The notes under the pieces: generated by a model
What the model saw: the letters and a program-made list of their open reading frames with translations, nothing else
What the model was told of the DNA's origin: nothing
The model's database searches: none
Program-made: the position numbers and the translations under genes
NCBI RefSeq assembly: GCF_900142915.1
Contig: NZ_FRCM01000013.1
Location: forward strand, 20,125-84,124
DNA: 64,000 nt
Source of the DNA: Mucilaginibacter sp. OK098
Lineage (GTDB): Bacteria > Bacteroidota > Bacteroidia > Sphingobacteriales > Sphingobacteriaceae
Reading direction: 5' to 3'
Part shown: piece after piece, positions 34,349 through 42,179 of the stretch
Layout: every line of letters starts with the position of its first letter
How positions within the stretch are numbered: the first letter of the stretch is position 1

Positions 34349-35896
34349 TTAATGTGCACCTGAAATTGCTTTCTGGCCTTTTTTAAATGGTGCTAAAAAA
34401 AGTAACGGAATAGCGAAAAGCATAACCAGGCCAACAACCCAATAAGCATCATTATAAGTTAGAAGTAAACTTTGCCGGTTAATAACCCCGTCAATTGCTC
34501 CGTACGCCATACGTGTAGCATCCGAAATGGATTTCCCTTTGGATACAAATGCTTGTATATAACCATTAAACCTATCAGTGAAATATGAATTATAGGGGTT
34601 AATATGCTCTAAAAGATTATTGCGGTGGGTTGCCTGGCGGATATGGATCATTGTGGTTAAACCGGCAATGCCAAATGAACCGCCTAACTGGCGCATCATA
34701 TTATTCAGACCTGTACCCTGGCCAATTTCATGCCCTTTTAAGCTGCCGATAGCCAATGTAGTTAGCGGCACAAAAAGCAACGCTAATGACATACCCCTTA
34801 TGGCCAGGGGCCAAAAGAAATCATTGGTGCCTGTAGATAATGTTGAATGACTTAGCATTAGTGAAAAAACAAAAAACAGGATCATACCAACAGTAGCCAT
34901 AAGTTGAGCAGGTACGCCCTTATTAAGCATAATACCTACAAATGGCATCATCATTATTGTAAAAAGGCCACCCGGGAATAAAACTTCGCCGGTTTGCTGT
35001 GCCGAAAAGCCTAATAAGCTCTGGCAAAACACCGGGAAAACAAATGTTGATCCGTACAAGCCCAGCCCTAATACAAATGAGGTAACCATGCCCGCAGAAA
35101 AGCTTCTGTGCCGCATGATCTTAAAGTTAACTATCGGGTAGTCTGTGCTTAACTCCCGCCATATAAAAAGCAGCAGCCCTATTACAGCGGTGCATGTTAA
35201 CACAATAATATAAGGGGCTGAAAACCAATCATCATCTTCGCCCTTTTCTAATATGGTTTGCAGGCTGCCTACGGATAATGCCAGCAAGCCTATTCCCCAC
35301 CAGTCAATAGGATTGCCCCGGCCCTCATTTGGTGTTGCCTTAACAAACAGGTAGGTGCAGGTAGCCGCAAGACAGCCCACCGGTATATTAACATAAAAGA
35401 TCCATCGCCATGCCGCATGGTCGGTAATATAACCACCTATGGTTGGGCCAATAGTAGGGCCCACTATGGCGCCAAGGCCGAATAAAGCTGTAGCCGTACC
35501 CACCTGCTCGGGGGGCCAGGTTTCTAATAAAATAGCTTGCGCAGTTGATATCAGCCCGCCGCCTGCAATTCCCTGGAGTATCCGGAAACCAATCAGTTCA
35601 TTAAGACTTTGGGAATTGCCGCATAAAAAAGAGGCAACAGTAAATAGAATAATAGAGGTCAAAAAATAATTTTTCCTCCCAAAAAAGCTACCCAGCCAGC
35701 CCGACATAGGTAAAACGATCACATTGGCTACACTATAGCCGGTAACTACCCAGGCGGCATCGGTTAACGTGGCGCCTAAATTTCCCTGGATTTGCGGGAT
35801 AGAAACGTTAACAATTGTGGTATCAATTAACTCCAGCAACGAAGCTGTAATTACTGTAATGGTAATGATCCATTTTTTTAATCCGGTTTCAGCCAT
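34349..35896 (-). CDS. DHA2-family (EmrB/QacA-like) MFS drug transporter
   Basis: A 515-aa protein with 14 expected spans. Family signatures are ELIDTTIVNVSIPQIQGNLG near 18 (motif D1), GSFFGRKNYF near 69, and GLGAIVGPTIGPTIGGYITD near 144 (motif C of drug/H+ antiporters). EmrB-type pumps usually work with an EmrA adaptor and TolC; no such genes are adjacent. The TetR regulator gene follows in the same operon. It probably expels hydrophobic drugs, but the substrate is unknown. Confidence 0.92.
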   Translation of the reverse strand: MAETGLKKWIITITVITASLLELIDTTIVNVSIPQIQGNLGATLTDAAWVVTGYSVANVIVLPMSGWLGSFFGRKNYFLTSIILFTVASFLCGNSQSLNELIGFRILQGIAGGGLISTAQAILLETWPPEQVGTATALFGLGAIVGPTIGPTIGGYITDHAAWRWIFYVNIPVGCLAATCTYLFVKATPNEGRGNPIDWWGIGLLALSVGSLQTILEKGEDDDWFSAPYIIVLTCTAVIGLLLFIWRELSTDYPIVNFKIMRHRSFSAGMVTSFVLGLGLYGSTFVFPVFCQSLLGFSAQQTGEVLFPGGLFTIMMMPFVGIMLNKGVPAQLMATVGMILFFVFSLMLSHSTLSTGTNDFFWPLAIRGMSLALLFVPLTTLAIGSLKGHEIGQGTGLNNMMRQLGGSFGIAGLTTMIHIRQATHRNNLLEHINPYNSYFTDRFNGYIQAFVSKGKSISDATRMAYGAIDGVINRQSLLLTYNDAYWVVGLVMLFAIPLLFLAPFKKGQKAISGAH

Positions 35897-35943
35897 TTTA
35901 TAAAAATCTTATTTGAATAATAATTCGTTCGTTAATAATGAAA

Positions 35944-35979
35944 CAAAATTAATCAAACGATTGATTAAAACAATTGTTT
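35944..35979 (-). promoter_or_regulatory. MFS promoter with embedded TetR-type operators
   Basis: On the minus strand a TTG (35971-35973) and TAATTTTG (35944-35951) are exactly 19 bases apart, a full match to TTG-N19-TAnnTTTG. Between and overlapping them lies the dyad TAATCAA-N4-TTGATTA (35950-35967). The palindrome AAACAATTGTTT (35968-35979) covers the -33 box. A repressor bound here would block RNA polymerase. Confidence 0.8.
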
Positions 35980-36203
35980 GAAATAGCCGAATTAATTTAT
36001 GGCATTTTAATGACGTCATGCGAGTTATGTTTAGGGTAAGTTGTAACGAAAGGAAGTTTTACAAATAATTAAACGCGGGAAAAAGGATGAACTATTGGCT
36101 GTTAAAAGAGGGGACGCTAACCGGATTTAGGCAGGGGACAAGCTCCGCACGTTCACCAGGCATTTTTGTTATCGATTTTTCTTGTAAATTAATATTATAT
36201 ATA

Positions 36204-36239
36204 ATCCATAGACATAGTAGAATATAATTTATATATTTG
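36204..36239 (+). promoter_or_regulatory. Promoter with CCATAG motif before the DsbD-alpha-like gene
   Basis: TATATTTG (36232-36239) fits the -7 box. No TTG stands at the -33 position; instead AATCCATAGACATAG covers it (36203-36217). Similar CNATAG dyads precede the riboswitch promoter and metN. Confidence 0.55.
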
Positions 36240-36336
36240 CCCTCAGTAGGTTTTAATACTTATCCGGAAAACAAAGGCTCTGGCCTCTTTAGGCGTCCGG
36301 GAACATCTTTATTATTTTACCAAATGAATCCATACG

Positions 36337-36783
36337 ATGAAAAAAATCATACTTATTGCACTTGCTTTTATTATTCATACAACCGTGTTTCCCCAAATTT
36401 TGGCCCCGGTAAAATGGTCATACGGAACAAAAAGGATTAGTGATACTGAAGCCATTATATTTATAAAAGCGTCAATTGACAAGGGATGGCATATTTACTC
36501 CCAGCATGTTGATGATGGCGGACCGGTTAAAACTACCATTACTTTTGCAGCCGATAACGCTTATGTATTAAACGGCATCACAATTGAACCCAAACCTGTG
36601 AGCAAATACGAAAAAACGTTTAGCATGAATGTTGCCTATTTTGAAAAAGCGGTTGTATTTCAACAAAAAGTAAAGCTTAAAGCCGGGCAAGCCTCGGTTA
36701 ACGGAACTATCAATTACATGGCCTGCGATGATCACCAATGTTTACCCCCAGAAAATGTTGAGTTTGCAGTAGCATTAAAATAA
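36337..36783 (+). CDS. Stand-alone DsbD-alpha-like (DsbD N-terminal domain) protein
   Basis: A 148-aa secreted protein with a signal peptide (MKKIILIALAFIIHTTVFPQ). The remainder matches the periplasmic N-terminal domain of the disulfide reductase DsbD: KASIDKGWHIYSQHVDDGGP near 47, and YMACDDHQCLPP near 129-140, whose two cysteines correspond to the redox pair of that domain. The membrane and thioredoxin domains of DsbD are absent, so it needs another electron donor. It lies at the head of a thiol-rich locus. Confidence 0.8.
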   Translation: MKKIILIALAFIIHTTVFPQILAPVKWSYGTKRISDTEAIIFIKASIDKGWHIYSQHVDDGGPVKTTITFAADNAYVLNGITIEPKPVSKYEKTFSMNVAYFEKAVVFQQKVKLKAGQASVNGTINYMACDDHQCLPPENVEFAVALK

Positions 36784-36877
36784 AAACAAAAAAACCATAT
36801 AAAAGATCAATAGCCACCAATTGGTCTGAGCCGGATGTAAGTTTAAAACACACATCTGGTTAACACAAAAATGAATT

Positions 36878-36967
36878 ATGAAAAATTCGAAATTAATGAT
36901 AAACCTACACGCTAAAATTGCAATGCAGAATGGTGGCGCCATTTTCTGTTGTTGCTATAGCAAATAA
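36878..36967 (+). CDS. Short peptide ending in CCCYSK, putative cysteine-sensing leader
   Basis: 29 codons, MKNSKLMINLHAKIAMQNGG, then AIFCCCYSK and stop. Three consecutive Cys codons near the C-terminus are what a translation-based attenuator needs: scarce charged tRNA-Cys would stall the ribosome there. A distant inverted repeat (37009-37086) lies downstream. Poly-cysteine leader peptides acting this way are known in mycobacteria; application here is inference. Alternative starts at the internal Met codons are possible. Confidence 0.5.
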   Translation: MKNSKLMINLHAKIAMQNGGAIFCCCYSK

Positions 36968-37008
36968 GCGCATTCAGCTTCCGGGTATAATATTCTTAAA
37001 TTAAGATC

Positions 37009-37086
37009 AACATCCTGGCTGTGCATAGTGCAATGCTTTTTGCTATGGTGGTAATTTAAGCGTGAGCCTGTACAGTCCAGGATGTT
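37009..37086. repeat. Distant inverted repeat with inner hairpin
   Basis: AACATCCTGG (37009-37018) and CCAGGATGTT (37077-37086) are exact complements. Inside, CATAG.GCAA and TTGC.TATG form a second hairpin. It may fold as an RNA structure downstream of the CCC peptide. Confidence 0.55.
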
Positions 37087-37140
37087 AATCATTCTGTACT
37101 ATATAAATGCTAAAAAACAACATGAATTAAAATATTCTAT

Positions 37141-37187
37141 TAAATCTATAGATTTACTTGTATTTAATATTTTTATTACTATCTTTA
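37141..37187 (+). promoter_or_regulatory. Promoter and dyad upstream of the riboswitch
   Basis: TTG (37158-37160) and TATCTTTA (37180-37187) are 19 bases apart, a good Bacteroidota promoter. Directly upstream is the perfect 16-bp palindrome TAAATCTATAGATTTA (37141-37156), a likely operator. Confidence 0.75.
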
Positions 37188-37219
37188 CACCATTCTAATT
37201 AACCCCACCATTAATTAGT

Positions 37220-37302
37220 TGATTTATTAAGAAGAAGGGAGAGGAAGTCTCGTTGATCTTCTAGCAACTTTTCAATAATTGAAATAAGTGCTAAACTTTT
37301 TC
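37220..37302 (+). ncRNA. SAM-I-like (S-box type) riboswitch
   Basis: Elements in order: AGAAG and CTTCT form P2, with an inner GAGA/TCTC stem and the kink-turn-like GTTGAT; the conserved junction AGCAAC follows; TTTCAATAATTGAAA makes P3; then AAGTGCTAAA, matching the A-GGTGCTAA junction of SAM-I riboswitches. P1 is not clear. Just after it, TTCCCG and CGGGAA form a small hairpin (37299-37320). It lies 33 bases after a consensus promoter and ahead of a methionine-transport locus, which supports SAM sensing. Strict consensus positions (GGYGGAGGGA) are not met, so it is a variant. Confidence 0.7.
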
Positions 37303-37338
37303 CCGGGATGTTTTCGGGAATATAAATTAACTAACATC

Positions 37339-37413
37339 ATGAAAAAAAGTAATTATCAATCCATTCAAATGTACACATCGTTAACTATGCGATGCTGTTG
37401 TTGCTGTATTTAA
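37339..37413 (+). CDS. Short peptide ending in MRCCCCCI, putative cysteine-sensing leader
   Basis: 24 codons, MKKSNYQSIQMYTSL, then TMRCCCCCI and stop. Five consecutive Cys codons just before the stop are very unlikely by chance. It lies between the SAM-I-like riboswitch and the first TlpA-like gene, so two sulfur signals (SAM through RNA, cysteine through ribosome stalling) could act in series. The 116 bases after it contain complementary CCCC and GGGG blocks that could form alternative structures. Confidence 0.65.
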   Translation: MKKSNYQSIQMYTSLTMRCCCCCI

Positions 37414-37529
37414 CGGCCAATTCCCCCGAATAAAACAACCAGATTTTATTTAAATGACATTCAGCCAGACTGTAGTGAAGGGGATTTTTATGTCAAAAAA
37501 TTTAACACTTAATCATAAATCAAATCAAT

Positions 37530-38846
37530 ATGAAAATTAAAAATTATCTATCAAAAGCAAGCTGCCTGTGCGCAGCCATACTATTCGCCGGTCCTGTATT
37601 TGCCGGCGTAAAACCGCCAAAAGCTAAATTTATAAAGGAAGGCGTTTGGCGCGGTGTATTTACCGTAAGTGAAACACAGGTGCCCTTCAATTTTCAGCTA
37701 AAAGGTAAAGATGCAGAGCATGCCGTGTTTACATTATTGAATGGTTCAAGGCGCGATAACTTCCATGTAAAGCTAATTGGTAAAGATTCTGTATATATTA
37801 AAATGAACACCTATGATGCCGCGCTGGTTGCCAAAATTGAAGAGGATGGCAAAATAAGCGGCGAGTACCGCAGCCTGGTACCGGGTTTCAGGGGGAACTC
37901 ATTGCCATTTACAGCAGAATACGGTAAAAAGTACCGCTTTGTTGAGCCGGATAAAAATGTTGCGCCGGTTGCCAACCTGAGTGGAAAATGGGAAATAAAA
38001 AACTATAGCAAAGATGCCGTGCCTGCATCTATAGCCATATTAAAACAAAATGGCAATAAAATTACAGGTGTGGTGATGACCGTAGTTGGCGATACCCGCG
38101 AACTGGAAGGAACTGTACAGGGTGATGAATTTGCTTTGAGCGGATTTACAGGTCCAAGTCCGTTTATTATTAAAGGAAAAATTAATGCGGACGGCACCAT
38201 AAGCGGTGAAGAGGGTTTCGGGATCTATAAAAACCTGAAGTTTGACGCCACCAAAAATGCTAATGTTGAATTGCCTGATCCTTATAAGCTTACCTTTTTA
38301 AAAGATGGCTACAAAAAACTTGATTTTTCTTTTCCGGGGATTGATGGTAAACCGATCTCGTTAAGCGATGATAAATACAAAGGCAAGGTGGTTATTGTTG
38401 AGATCATTGGTACCTGGTGCCCAAATTGCACCGACCAAACTGCATTTCTTTCACCATGGTTCAATAAAAATCATAGCCGCGGAGTAGAGGCTATTGCTAT
38501 AGGCTTTGAACAAAAAGATAGTTTGGCCTACGCAAAATATACTTTAGGGAAGCTAAAAGAAAAGTACGAAATAAATTATGATATAGCTTTTGGCGGCCTG
38601 GCTGATAAAAAGCTGGTTGCTCAAAAACTGCCTGCGCTTAATAAATTCATTGCATTTCCTACCACTATAATTATTGACCGTAAAGGTAATGTGAGGGAGA
38701 TCTACACTGGTTATACGGGCACTATTACCGGCAAATATTATGAAGATTATGAAAAGAAATTCAACAAGGTGCTGGACGAACTAATTGCAGAGCCTGCCTC
38801 AACAACTGCCGAAGTTGCGGATAACGATAAAAGACAAGGAAACTAA
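37530..38846 (+). CDS. TlpA-like thioredoxin-fold secreted protein, copy 1
   Basis: A 438-aa exported protein. It has a signal peptide (1-24), then a beta-rich domain of about 220 residues (GVWRGVFTVSETQVPFNFQL, and a lipocalin-like GKWEIKNYSKDAVPASIAIL), then a TlpA/AhpC-type thioredoxin domain from about 265. The active site is TWCPNC at about 294-299. It should act as a thiol-disulfide oxidoreductase or peroxidase in the periplasm. The next gene is a close paralogue. It follows the riboswitch and the Cys-run peptide and is probably under their control. Confidence 0.85.
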   Translation: MKIKNYLSKASCLCAAILFAGPVFAGVKPPKAKFIKEGVWRGVFTVSETQVPFNFQLKGKDAEHAVFTLLNGSRRDNFHVKLIGKDSVYIKMNTYDAALVAKIEEDGKISGEYRSLVPGFRGNSLPFTAEYGKKYRFVEPDKNVAPVANLSGKWEIKNYSKDAVPASIAILKQNGNKITGVVMTVVGDTRELEGTVQGDEFALSGFTGPSPFIIKGKINADGTISGEEGFGIYKNLKFDATKNANVELPDPYKLTFLKDGYKKLDFSFPGIDGKPISLSDDKYKGKVVIVEIIGTWCPNCTDQTAFLSPWFNKNHSRGVEAIAIGFEQKDSLAYAKYTLGKLKEKYEINYDIAFGGLADKKLVAQKLPALNKFIAFPTTIIIDRKGNVREIYTGYTGTITGKYYEDYEKKFNKVLDELIAEPASTTAEVADNDKRQGN

Positions 38847-38873
38847 AATTAACCGATCTATATCAATCAAAAA

Positions 38874-40193
38874 ATGAAAACAAATCAAATAAGTAAGACA
38901 TTAAAATGCCTCTCTATAGGCTTGTTATTAACCGGGGCGGCATTGGCTGCTGATAAAAAACCACCTGTTAAATTTATAAAGGAAGGTGTATGGCGAGGTG
39001 TATTTAATGTAAGTGAAACACAGGTGCCCTTTAATTTTGAATTGAAAGGTAAAGATGCAGAGCATGCCGTATTTACGCTGATAAACGGAAGCCGCAGGGA
39101 TAATTTTCATGTAAAGCAAATTGGGAAAGATTCGGTATTTATTAAAATGAATACCTACGATGCTGCCCTGGTTGCCAAAATTGAAGATGACGGAACCCTT
39201 AGCGGTGAATACCGCAGCCTGGTACCTGGCTTCAGAGGCAACTCTTTACCTTTTAAAGCGGAGTACGGCAAAACTTATCGCTTTGTTGAGCCCGGAAAAG
39301 ATGTTGCCCCGACAGCAAACCTTACCGGGAAATGGGAATTAAAAGTTTACTCAAAAGACCAGGTTCCAAATAAGATAGCCGTTTTAAAACAGAACGGCAA
39401 CAAACTTACCGGCGTAATTATGCAGGTAACGGGCGATAGCCGTGAGTTGGAAGGAACGGTTCAGGGTGATGAGTTTGAGCTATCTGGCTTTACCGGCCCC
39501 AGTCCTAAAATTTACAAGGGTAAAATTAATGCAGACGGAACCATCAGCGGTGAAATTGGCTCCGGTATTTATGACAATACCAAGTTTGATGGTGTAAAAG
39601 ATGATAAAGCAGAGCTGCCCGACCCGTATAAGCTTACTTTCTTGAAAGAAGGCTATAAAAAGCTTGATTTTACTTTCCCTGATCTTACCGGCAAGCCCGT
39701 ATCATTAAGCGATAACAAGTACAAAGGCAAAGTAGTAATAATTGAAGTTATTGGTACCTGGTGCCCTAATTGCACTGATCAAACCGTATTCCTGTCGCCA
39801 TGGTTTAATAAAAACCATAACCGTGGGGTTGAGGCCATTGCACTTGGATTTGAACAAAAGGACAGCCTGAAATATGCACAGTATACATTGGGTAAGCTTA
39901 AAGAAAAATACAATATCCAGTATGATATTCTTTTCGGGGGCCTGGCTGATAAAAAGCTGGTATCGCAAAAGCTGCCTGCCTTGAACAAGTTTGTTGCCTT
40001 CCCAACAACTATCATAATTGACCGTAAGGGCGATGTTAGGGAAATTTATACTGGCTATACAGGTACTGTTACCGGTAAATATTACCAGGATTACGAGCAG
40101 AAGTTTAACAAGCTGCTTGACCAACTGATTGCCGAGCCTGTACCAACAGAAACAGCAAGCACTGATAATGATAACACCCAAAAAGGGAAATAA
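38874..40193 (+). CDS. TlpA-like thioredoxin-fold secreted protein, copy 2
   Basis: A 439-aa tandem paralogue of the preceding protein, alike along its whole length, including the N-terminal GVWRGVFNVSETQVPFNFEL and the active site TWCPNCTDQT near 295-304. It starts 28 bp after copy 1, so both are on one transcript. The copies differ mainly in the signal peptide and in the surface-charged middle part, where copy 2 has IGSGIYDNTKF for EGFGIYKNLKF. Confidence 0.85.
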   Translation: MKTNQISKTLKCLSIGLLLTGAALAADKKPPVKFIKEGVWRGVFNVSETQVPFNFELKGKDAEHAVFTLINGSRRDNFHVKQIGKDSVFIKMNTYDAALVAKIEDDGTLSGEYRSLVPGFRGNSLPFKAEYGKTYRFVEPGKDVAPTANLTGKWELKVYSKDQVPNKIAVLKQNGNKLTGVIMQVTGDSRELEGTVQGDEFELSGFTGPSPKIYKGKINADGTISGEIGSGIYDNTKFDGVKDDKAELPDPYKLTFLKEGYKKLDFTFPDLTGKPVSLSDNKYKGKVVIIEVIGTWCPNCTDQTVFLSPWFNKNHNRGVEAIALGFEQKDSLKYAQYTLGKLKEKYNIQYDILFGGLADKKLVSQKLPALNKFVAFPTTIIIDRKGDVREIYTGYTGTVTGKYYQDYEQKFNKLLDQLIAEPVPTETASTDNDNTQKGK

Positions 40194-40258
40194 TTAATAA
40201 GCCTGGCGAGGGTGTGCTTTGCCGGGCTAAATGTTTACAAAAATAACTAACCAAAGAA

Positions 40259-40927
40259 ATGACCAGATTAAACATAGCGGTACTGTTCACCGCAATTACA
40301 TCATTAACAGCTTTTACATTGCCGGCGGCAAAAAATACCGCGCTAAAAACTGTAAAAGCCAAAACACTTACTGCTAAGGCACCTGTTAAAAAATTAGCTC
40401 CCAAAACCTACAAGGTTGATAACGAAAGTAGCAAGCTTACCTGGCTGGCAAAAAAAGCCACAGGCGAGCATAATGGCGAAGTAAAAGTTAGTAACGGCAA
40501 TTTTGTGGTGGACAACAACACCCTGAAAAGCGGAAGCTTCGATATTGATCTGAATACCATTACAGATGCGGATCTGGCTGACAAGCCATCGAACGATAAA
40601 TTGGTGAGCACTTTAAAAAGCGAAACATTTTTTAGCACTGATAAGTTTCCGAAAGCGACATTTGTAATTACCTCTGCGGCAAAAACAAGCGGGCAGCAAT
40701 ATGACATAAAAGGTAAGCTTACTATTAAGGGCATCACCAATGAGGTTAGTTTCCCCGCTACAGTAACTATAGCCGGCAAAAAGATCACTGCTGTTGCTAA
40801 GATCACTGTTGACCGTACCAAGTACGATATCAAGTTCCGCTCGAAAAACTTTTTTGAAAATTTGGGTGATAAGGTGATCTATGATGATTTTGATTTGAAC
40901 GTAAACCTTAACGCAACCGCACAATAA
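40259..40927 (+). CDS. YceI-family periplasmic protein
   Basis: A 222-aa lipocalin-like YceI protein. A signal peptide (1-22) is followed by a basic linker and then the YceI core from about 60: LTWLAKKATGEHNGEVKVSN, DLADKPSNDKLVSTLKSETFF, FPKATFVITSA and GKLTIKGITNEVSFPATVTI. Family members bind isoprenoid quinones or amides and are often induced by stress. It lies 65 bp after the second TlpA-like gene and before the peroxidase gene, consistent with an envelope redox role. Confidence 0.92.
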   Translation: MTRLNIAVLFTAITSLTAFTLPAAKNTALKTVKAKTLTAKAPVKKLAPKTYKVDNESSKLTWLAKKATGEHNGEVKVSNGNFVVDNNTLKSGSFDIDLNTITDADLADKPSNDKLVSTLKSETFFSTDKFPKATFVITSAAKTSGQQYDIKGKLTIKGITNEVSFPATVTIAGKKITAVAKITVDRTKYDIKFRSKNFFENLGDKVIYDDFDLNVNLNATAQ

Positions 40928-41013
40928 GGTATAAGTAAACTACTGATTTTAATGTAACACGAACTGCCAAACTATGGCGGAGGGCCATTGATTTGATTAA
41001 AAAGAGCATTTAG

Positions 41014-41083
41014 GTGAATAATAGGGTTGAAAACCGGGAGCGGTCGGGGTGTGGTGGCACCCCGGCTAAGCAACCGGGTATTC
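41014..41083 (+). promoter_or_regulatory. GC-rich structured leader before the peroxidase gene
   Basis: GAATA and TATTC bracket a compact GC-rich block in AT-rich DNA; inside, CGGGGTG and CACCCCG make a perfect 7-bp stem around TGGTGG, with ACCGGG and AACCGGG on the flanks. Upstream, TGCCA and TGGCG (near 40965) form another stem. It resembles no riboswitch I can name. It lies 30 bases before the start codon. Confidence 0.45.
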
Positions 41084-41112
41084 AAAACGGATTAAGTTAA
41101 ATGCATGCAATT

Positions 41113-42075
41113 ATGAAAAAGATCCAAATACTATCGGTTTTAATAGCATTTACCGCAAGCTTATGCCTTATGGGTTTTGCAGGCAGTAAAGATGATATAC
41201 AAACAAAGGAACAATTGGGCGAAAAGCTTTTTTTCGACCCGATCCTGTCCGGCGACCGTACAATTAGCTGCTCATCATGCCATAAACCTGAATTTGCCTT
41301 TGCAGATACTGCCGCATTTAGCTTAGGCATTAAAGGCAATCTTACTAAAAGAAATTCGCCGGGCTTAACCAATCTGTCAGGCAGGCCGCACCTTTTTTGG
41401 GACGGACGCGCCTCATCATTAGAGGAACAGGCTATGGGGCCTATCACATCACCAACAGAAATGGGGTTAACGCTTGAAGAAGCGGTAAAAAGATTAAATG
41501 AAAATGAAATTTATGCATCAGCCTTTCAAAAGGTTTTTAAAGCTGCTGCAAATAAAGATAATATGTTAAAGGCCATCGCCTCATTTGAGCGCACTTTAGA
41601 AACCGCAAACAGTCCGTATGACCGTTATGTAAATGGAGATGACCAGGCCATTTCAGCAGCAGCAGCCCGGGGCCGCTTGCTGTTTATAGGCAAAGCCGCC
41701 TGTAACAATTGCCATTCAGGCGAGGATTTTACTGCCGACAGGTTTAAAAGCATTGGCCTTTATAACGGAAAAGATCTGAATGACGCGGGGCGTTCTGATA
41801 TTACCCATAATAAAACCGAAGAAGGCGAATTTAAGATCCCAAGCCTGCGCAATGTTGCGGTTACAGCACCTTACATGCACAATGGTAAATTTAAAACACT
41901 GCGCAGCGTAGTGGAATATTATAACAATCCATCTGCAGTAGTAAAGGATGGCATCAACCGTGACCTAGCCCTTGAAAAGCCTTTAAATCTTAACAGTGGT
42001 GAGATAGACGATATTGTGGAATTTTTAAAGGCCCTCACTGATGACCGGTTTACGCACAAGCAAATATCAAACTAA
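41113..42075 (+). CDS. Di-haem cytochrome c peroxidase (CcpA/MauG family)
   Basis: About 320 aa. A signal peptide is followed by two c-type haem sites: CSSCH at about 53-57 and CNNCH at about 197-201. FFDPILSGDRTISCSSCHKP, RNSPGLTNLSGRPHLFWDGR and the closing FKIPSLRNVAVTAPYMHNGK are family signatures; the last supplies the distal Met region. It reduces hydrogen peroxide in the periplasm using cytochrome electrons. I prefer the ATG at 41113 to one at 41101, since MKKIQILSVLIAF opens a normal signal peptide. Confidence 0.92.
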   Translation: MKKIQILSVLIAFTASLCLMGFAGSKDDIQTKEQLGEKLFFDPILSGDRTISCSSCHKPEFAFADTAAFSLGIKGNLTKRNSPGLTNLSGRPHLFWDGRASSLEEQAMGPITSPTEMGLTLEEAVKRLNENEIYASAFQKVFKAAANKDNMLKAIASFERTLETANSPYDRYVNGDDQAISAAAARGRLLFIGKAACNNCHSGEDFTADRFKSIGLYNGKDLNDAGRSDITHNKTEEGEFKIPSLRNVAVTAPYMHNGKFKTLRSVVEYYNNPSAVVKDGINRDLALEKPLNLNSGEIDDIVEFLKALTDDRFTHKQISN

Positions 42076-42179
42076 AACTCACCCTTATTAAATAATTAAT
42101 TAACACACATTCTTTTGGCTATGGGCAAGCTGTTTTTGGCTTGCCATAGCCACTGCTTTGTTCTTAAACTATTGAAAAA

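Larger units (their letters stand above)
35897..36336. other. Intergenic region with two divergent promoters
   Basis: The left third holds the MFS promoter with its TetR-type operator. The middle (36000-36190) shows nothing recognisable. The right third holds the promoter of the DsbD-alpha-like gene with a CCATAG motif. Confidence 0.6.
36784..37529. other. 746-bp regulatory region of the sulfur/redox locus
   Basis: Contains two short frames ending in cysteine runs, a 10-bp distant inverted repeat, a dyad, a consensus promoter and a SAM-I-like riboswitch, all listed separately. No ordinary-size gene fits. Confidence 0.7.

Noticed and set aside
40105..40404. Minus-strand frame over the start of the YceI gene
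   Set aside because: Antisense shadow of two clear plus-strand genes.
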